A model generated the notes under the pieces. The model worked only from the letters and a program-made list of their open reading frames with translations, was not told the DNA's origin and did not search any database. A stretch of 64,000 nucleotides of DNA from positions 1 through 64,000 of the forward strand of contig NZ_JAHBBK010000001.1 of NCBI RefSeq assembly GCF_018390515.1, written 5' to 3'. The DNA is from Mucilaginibacter sp. Bleaf8. Lineage in GTDB: Bacteria; Bacteroidota; Bacteroidia; Sphingobacteriales; Sphingobacteriaceae. The translations under genes were made by a program, and so were the position numbers. Below are positions 61,758 through 64,000 of this stretch, one piece after another; the first letter of the stretch is position 1; the number at the start of each line of letters is the position of its first letter.

Positions 61758-63101
61758 TTAATGAAATACGGATACAGCAGGGAAGTAATAACCTGTGTAA
61801 GCCACATCCTTTTTCAGTTGGCCGGTTACGGCGTCATGGAAGTATAGGTTATTGAAGCTATAATTAGTTCCATAACCTGATTGTACGGTGCTTACTTGCA
61901 GTTGGTTGGTTTGAGGATTATAACCTATACCGGCACCATACAATTCTTTACCAGTAGGTAGGGTGATAAATGCATTTTGCAGCGAAGCAGCATCGCCATC
62001 CAGGTAACGATAAATTGTTTTGCCGCCACTGAAAGATTTATTTTGAGCTAAGTATACTAAATTCTCTTTGGTTGAAGCCGTGATAGAACCAGGATGCCAT
62101 GCACCCCATGAGCCAAATACCGTAAATGGTACGGTTACGGTTTGCACATCAAGTGTGGTTGGGTTTATTTTAACGAGCGACGTACCGCCTGCGGCCCACA
62201 CAGCGCCGTCGGGTGTACGGGCAAAGCCAACTACCATGCCACTTATCTTTTTGGCTACACTATAGTCTGACGCATTTAGTATGATAACGCCGCCTGTTTG
62301 GGCCAAAACAAATACATAATTACCGGCTTTAATCATATCACCGGCCTGACCGCTGATTGCGTCGATTTTCGCACCTATTGTTAATGTAGTTAAGTCAAGC
62401 GGAAATACACCTTTCTGCGAACTCACTAAACCCTTATTGGCATCAATGCCTACAAACGCACGCCAGTCGTTACCGCCAGCGCTTGCTACGCGGCCGGTTT
62501 CTTTTAGGCTGTAAGCATCGGTAACCACAATAGGGCCACCTACTTTTGATACCAGGAACAGCTTGTTGTTAAAGATGGTGCCATACTCTAAGGTTGATGA
62601 TACCGGGTCGAGCGTTTTGCCTGGGTTTTCTTTCGTATAAACGCTGTCTTCAAGTTTTTGTGTATCGTAACGGTAAAAGCCAACTGTACCGGTGCCATGG
62701 CCAAACCAACCTTCGTTGATCTGGAAAAAGCCATTCTCGTACTTACCCCATACATGTATGTTGTAGTTAACGGCCGTGCTGCCACCTGCATTGCTGGCTT
62801 TAAAGGCAATCTGATAATCGCCTCTGGCATCAGGTTTAAATGCCAGTACTGAATCGGTTCCCGTTGGTGCGCCGTTGACCGTCCAGATGTAGGTAAGTCC
62901 ACTTTTTGTAGCCAGCTTAGGATGTAAGCTAACGCTTTGCCCAACGGTGATGGTGTCCCTACCATTGCCGGCCGGTTGCTGGGCAACCGGTGGTTCGGGC
63001 GTAATTTCCAAAGCCGTATCCTTTTTACAGGAGGAAATCCCTCCAATGAGCAATATGCCGAAAATGGTTAAAGATCTTTTAATCGTAAGTTTTTTGTGCA
63101 T
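61758..63101 (-). CDS. PKD plus DUF5074 beta-propeller lipoprotein (YncE/BtuG-like)
   Basis: A 447-residue lipoprotein (Cys25, GGISSCKKD). A PKD-like domain covers about 50-118 (VSLHPKLATKSGLTYIWTVN, YQIAFKASNAGGSTAVNYNI). A seven-bladed propeller with DUF5074 character follows (about 120-445): FQINEGWFGHGTGTVGFYRY, YGTIFNNKLFLVSKVGGPIV, GDMIKAGNYVFVLAQTGGVI. Surface propeller lipoproteins of this kind include BtuG, which captures cobalamin for BtuB in Bacteroides. Whether this one binds a vitamin, metal chelate or other small ligand cannot be told from sequence. Its gene is separated from susC by a strong terminator. Confidence 0.82.
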   Translation of the reverse strand: MHKKLTIKRSLTIFGILLIGGISSCKKDTALEITPEPPVAQQPAGNGRDTITVGQSVSLHPKLATKSGLTYIWTVNGAPTGTDSVLAFKPDARGDYQIAFKASNAGGSTAVNYNIHVWGKYENGFFQINEGWFGHGTGTVGFYRYDTQKLEDSVYTKENPGKTLDPVSSTLEYGTIFNNKLFLVSKVGGPIVVTDAYSLKETGRVASAGGNDWRAFVGIDANKGLVSSQKGVFPLDLTTLTIGAKIDAISGQAGDMIKAGNYVFVLAQTGGVIILNASDYSVAKKISGMVVGFARTPDGAVWAAGGTSLVKINPTTLDVQTVTVPFTVFGSWGAWHPGSITASTKENLVYLAQNKSFSGGKTIYRYLDGDAASLQNAFITLPTGKELYGAGIGYNPQTNQLQVSTVQSGYGTNYSFNNLYFHDAVTGQLKKDVAYTGYYFPAVSVFH

Positions 63102-63136
63102 AATAGAATGTGATGATTTGTATATATAAATGAAGA

Positions 63137-64000
63137 TTAGTTTTTAAGCAGGCTCAGATCGGCAATGCCCGATACTTCTGTTGAACACTCGCCCAGCCAG
63201 CCCATGTTGTACTGAATACCGGTTTGGATTTTTACAAAGTCGATACCCTTCAGGCTAACCGGCTTACCGCTGGCATCAACGGCGCGTGCAATATCGGCCT
63301 TGTCGCCGCCGGGCGTATTGTCGGCATAGCCAAAGGGAAAAGCTGCGCTGGTAATGTAGCTGGGGTTACTGTCGTCGATATTGCTTGATGGCAGCAGCGT
63401 GCCCGAGAGTGTGTACGTATTAGCGGTTAATGATTCAGGATAATAAGCTTGTGTATGAAACGCGTTGGTTTTCACCACACCACTTTTACCCTGACTGTCT
63501 TTCCAGGGCACATCGCCGGTTAACGGATTTGGCCTCGTGTAGGTAACGGAGTAATTGTTAACGTAACCCGGTTTGCCCGTTTCGCTGCCGGCCAGTTCAT
63601 ACCAGGTATCATCAGGCTTGCCGTTGCCATTGGTGTCCTGCATCACCCAAATCACGCCCGGTTCGGCGAAGGCGTTAAAGGCGTTGCCGTAAATTACGAG
63701 GTCGTCCTGACTATCGCGGTTCAATACCGTATGGTCAAAGCCAAACACCACATAACCGCCAAAGCCGCCTAACGATACTAAACCGCTGTTGCTCAACAAA
63801 ACGCTGCGTGCTGCGGTTTCAGATGCCAGATCGGTGTTAATGTATTGCCCCGGTGCGGGTTGATACTCAAACAACTGGGTGACGTAGGTTTTACTTTGCT
63901 CCGTAACCGGCCGTATAGCAGCTTCTTTATCCGGTTCAACGGTACTATCTTTTTTGCAGGAATATAAAGAGGCTATAGCGCTTACCATCAGCATTAGGTT
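63137..64000 (-). CDS. Surface lipoprotein of DUF5074-linked loci, 5' partial
   Basis: The frame is open to the window edge. The ATG at 63994 gives a signal peptide without the usual positive charges (MLMVSAIASLYSCKKD), so the true start is probably a few codons beyond the window. About 285 residues are visible: lipobox cysteine in SLYSCKKD, then GGFGGYVVFGFDHTVLNRDS, VIYGNAFNAFAEPGVIWVMQ, DTNGNGKPDDTWYELAGSE (calcium-binding-like acidic loop) and IDFVKIQTGIQYNMGWLGEC. This family of cell-surface proteins frequently sits next to DUF5074 propellers. It lies 35 bases upstream of that gene and is likely in the same operon. Confidence 0.78.
   Translation of the reverse strand, partial: NLMLMVSAIASLYSCKKDSTVEPDKEAAIRPVTEQSKTYVTQLFEYQPAPGQYINTDLASETAARSVLLSNSGLVSLGGFGGYVVFGFDHTVLNRDSQDDLVIYGNAFNAFAEPGVIWVMQDTNGNGKPDDTWYELAGSETGKPGYVNNYSVTYTRPNPLTGDVPWKDSQGKSGVVKTNAFHTQAYYPESLTANTYTLSGTLLPSSNIDDSNPSYITSAAFPFGYADNTPGGDKADIARAVDASGKPVSLKGIDFVKIQTGIQYNMGWLGECSTEVSGIADLSLLKN

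Overview
The window comes from a Bacteroidota chromosome, most likely the Sphingobacteriaceae (a Pedobacter- or Mucilaginibacter-like organism). This rests on three SusC/SusD pairs, a hybrid two-component regulator, a type IX secretion sorting domain next to a PorP/SprF protein, an ECF sigma/FecR pair and many 'CKK'-type lipoproteins. No rRNA, tRNA, CRISPR array or intact insertion sequence was seen.

Layout. 0-1.4 kb: the 3' end of an Rhs gene with a variable C-terminal domain, overlapped by a small lipoprotein gene that may encode its immunity protein. 1.4-1.66 kb: a diverged repeat carrying two terminator hairpins. 1.66-7.1 kb (minus strand): a tightly overlapped seven-gene operon of type II secretion/type IV pilus type (GspF-like protein, two prepilin-like proteins, a PilP/GspC-like protein, a YwqK-repeat protein, an Fn3-like lipoprotein). 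No secretin or ATPase gene is in view. 7.1-13.7 kb: a decayed zone with at least four broken genes (TetX-like FAD monooxygenase, its divergent AraC regulator, a CrtI-type oxidoreductase, a YeiH-type transporter) around one intact repeat lipoprotein. 14.0-17.7 kb: three surface proteins, one with a CHU_C/type B sorting domain, followed by PorP/SprF.

17.7-38.8 kb: a polysaccharide-utilisation locus. A 1333-residue hybrid sensor/regulator faces susC-susD-DUF3823-GH2-DUF4965. Next come a DUF1080 gene on the opposite strand and an operon of two Tat-exported Gfo/Idh/MocA oxidoreductases, a double-DUF1080 protein and an exported ApbE flavin transferase. This set resembles the periplasmic 3-keto-glycoside route of glycan cleavage. 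A deleted DUF6807 gene lies at its end.

39.6-51.9 kb: an ECF sigma factor and FecR anti-sigma precede a SusC with an STN signalling domain, SusD, a RidA-like deaminase, a SelA/DgaE-like PLP enzyme, an amidohydrolase, an RraA-like aldolase and a BASS-family transporter. All four enzymes carry export signals, so this looks like a complete periplasmic catabolic pathway for an amino-containing compound. A predicted antisense small RNA lies between fecR and susC.

52.0-55.9 kb (minus strand): TolC, HlyD and an ABC transmembrane protein that lacks its ATPase domain. 56.6-64 kb (minus strand): a third SusD/SusC pair, then a PKD/DUF5074 beta-propeller lipoprotein and a partial surface lipoprotein, possibly part of a small-ligand (cobalamin-like) uptake locus.
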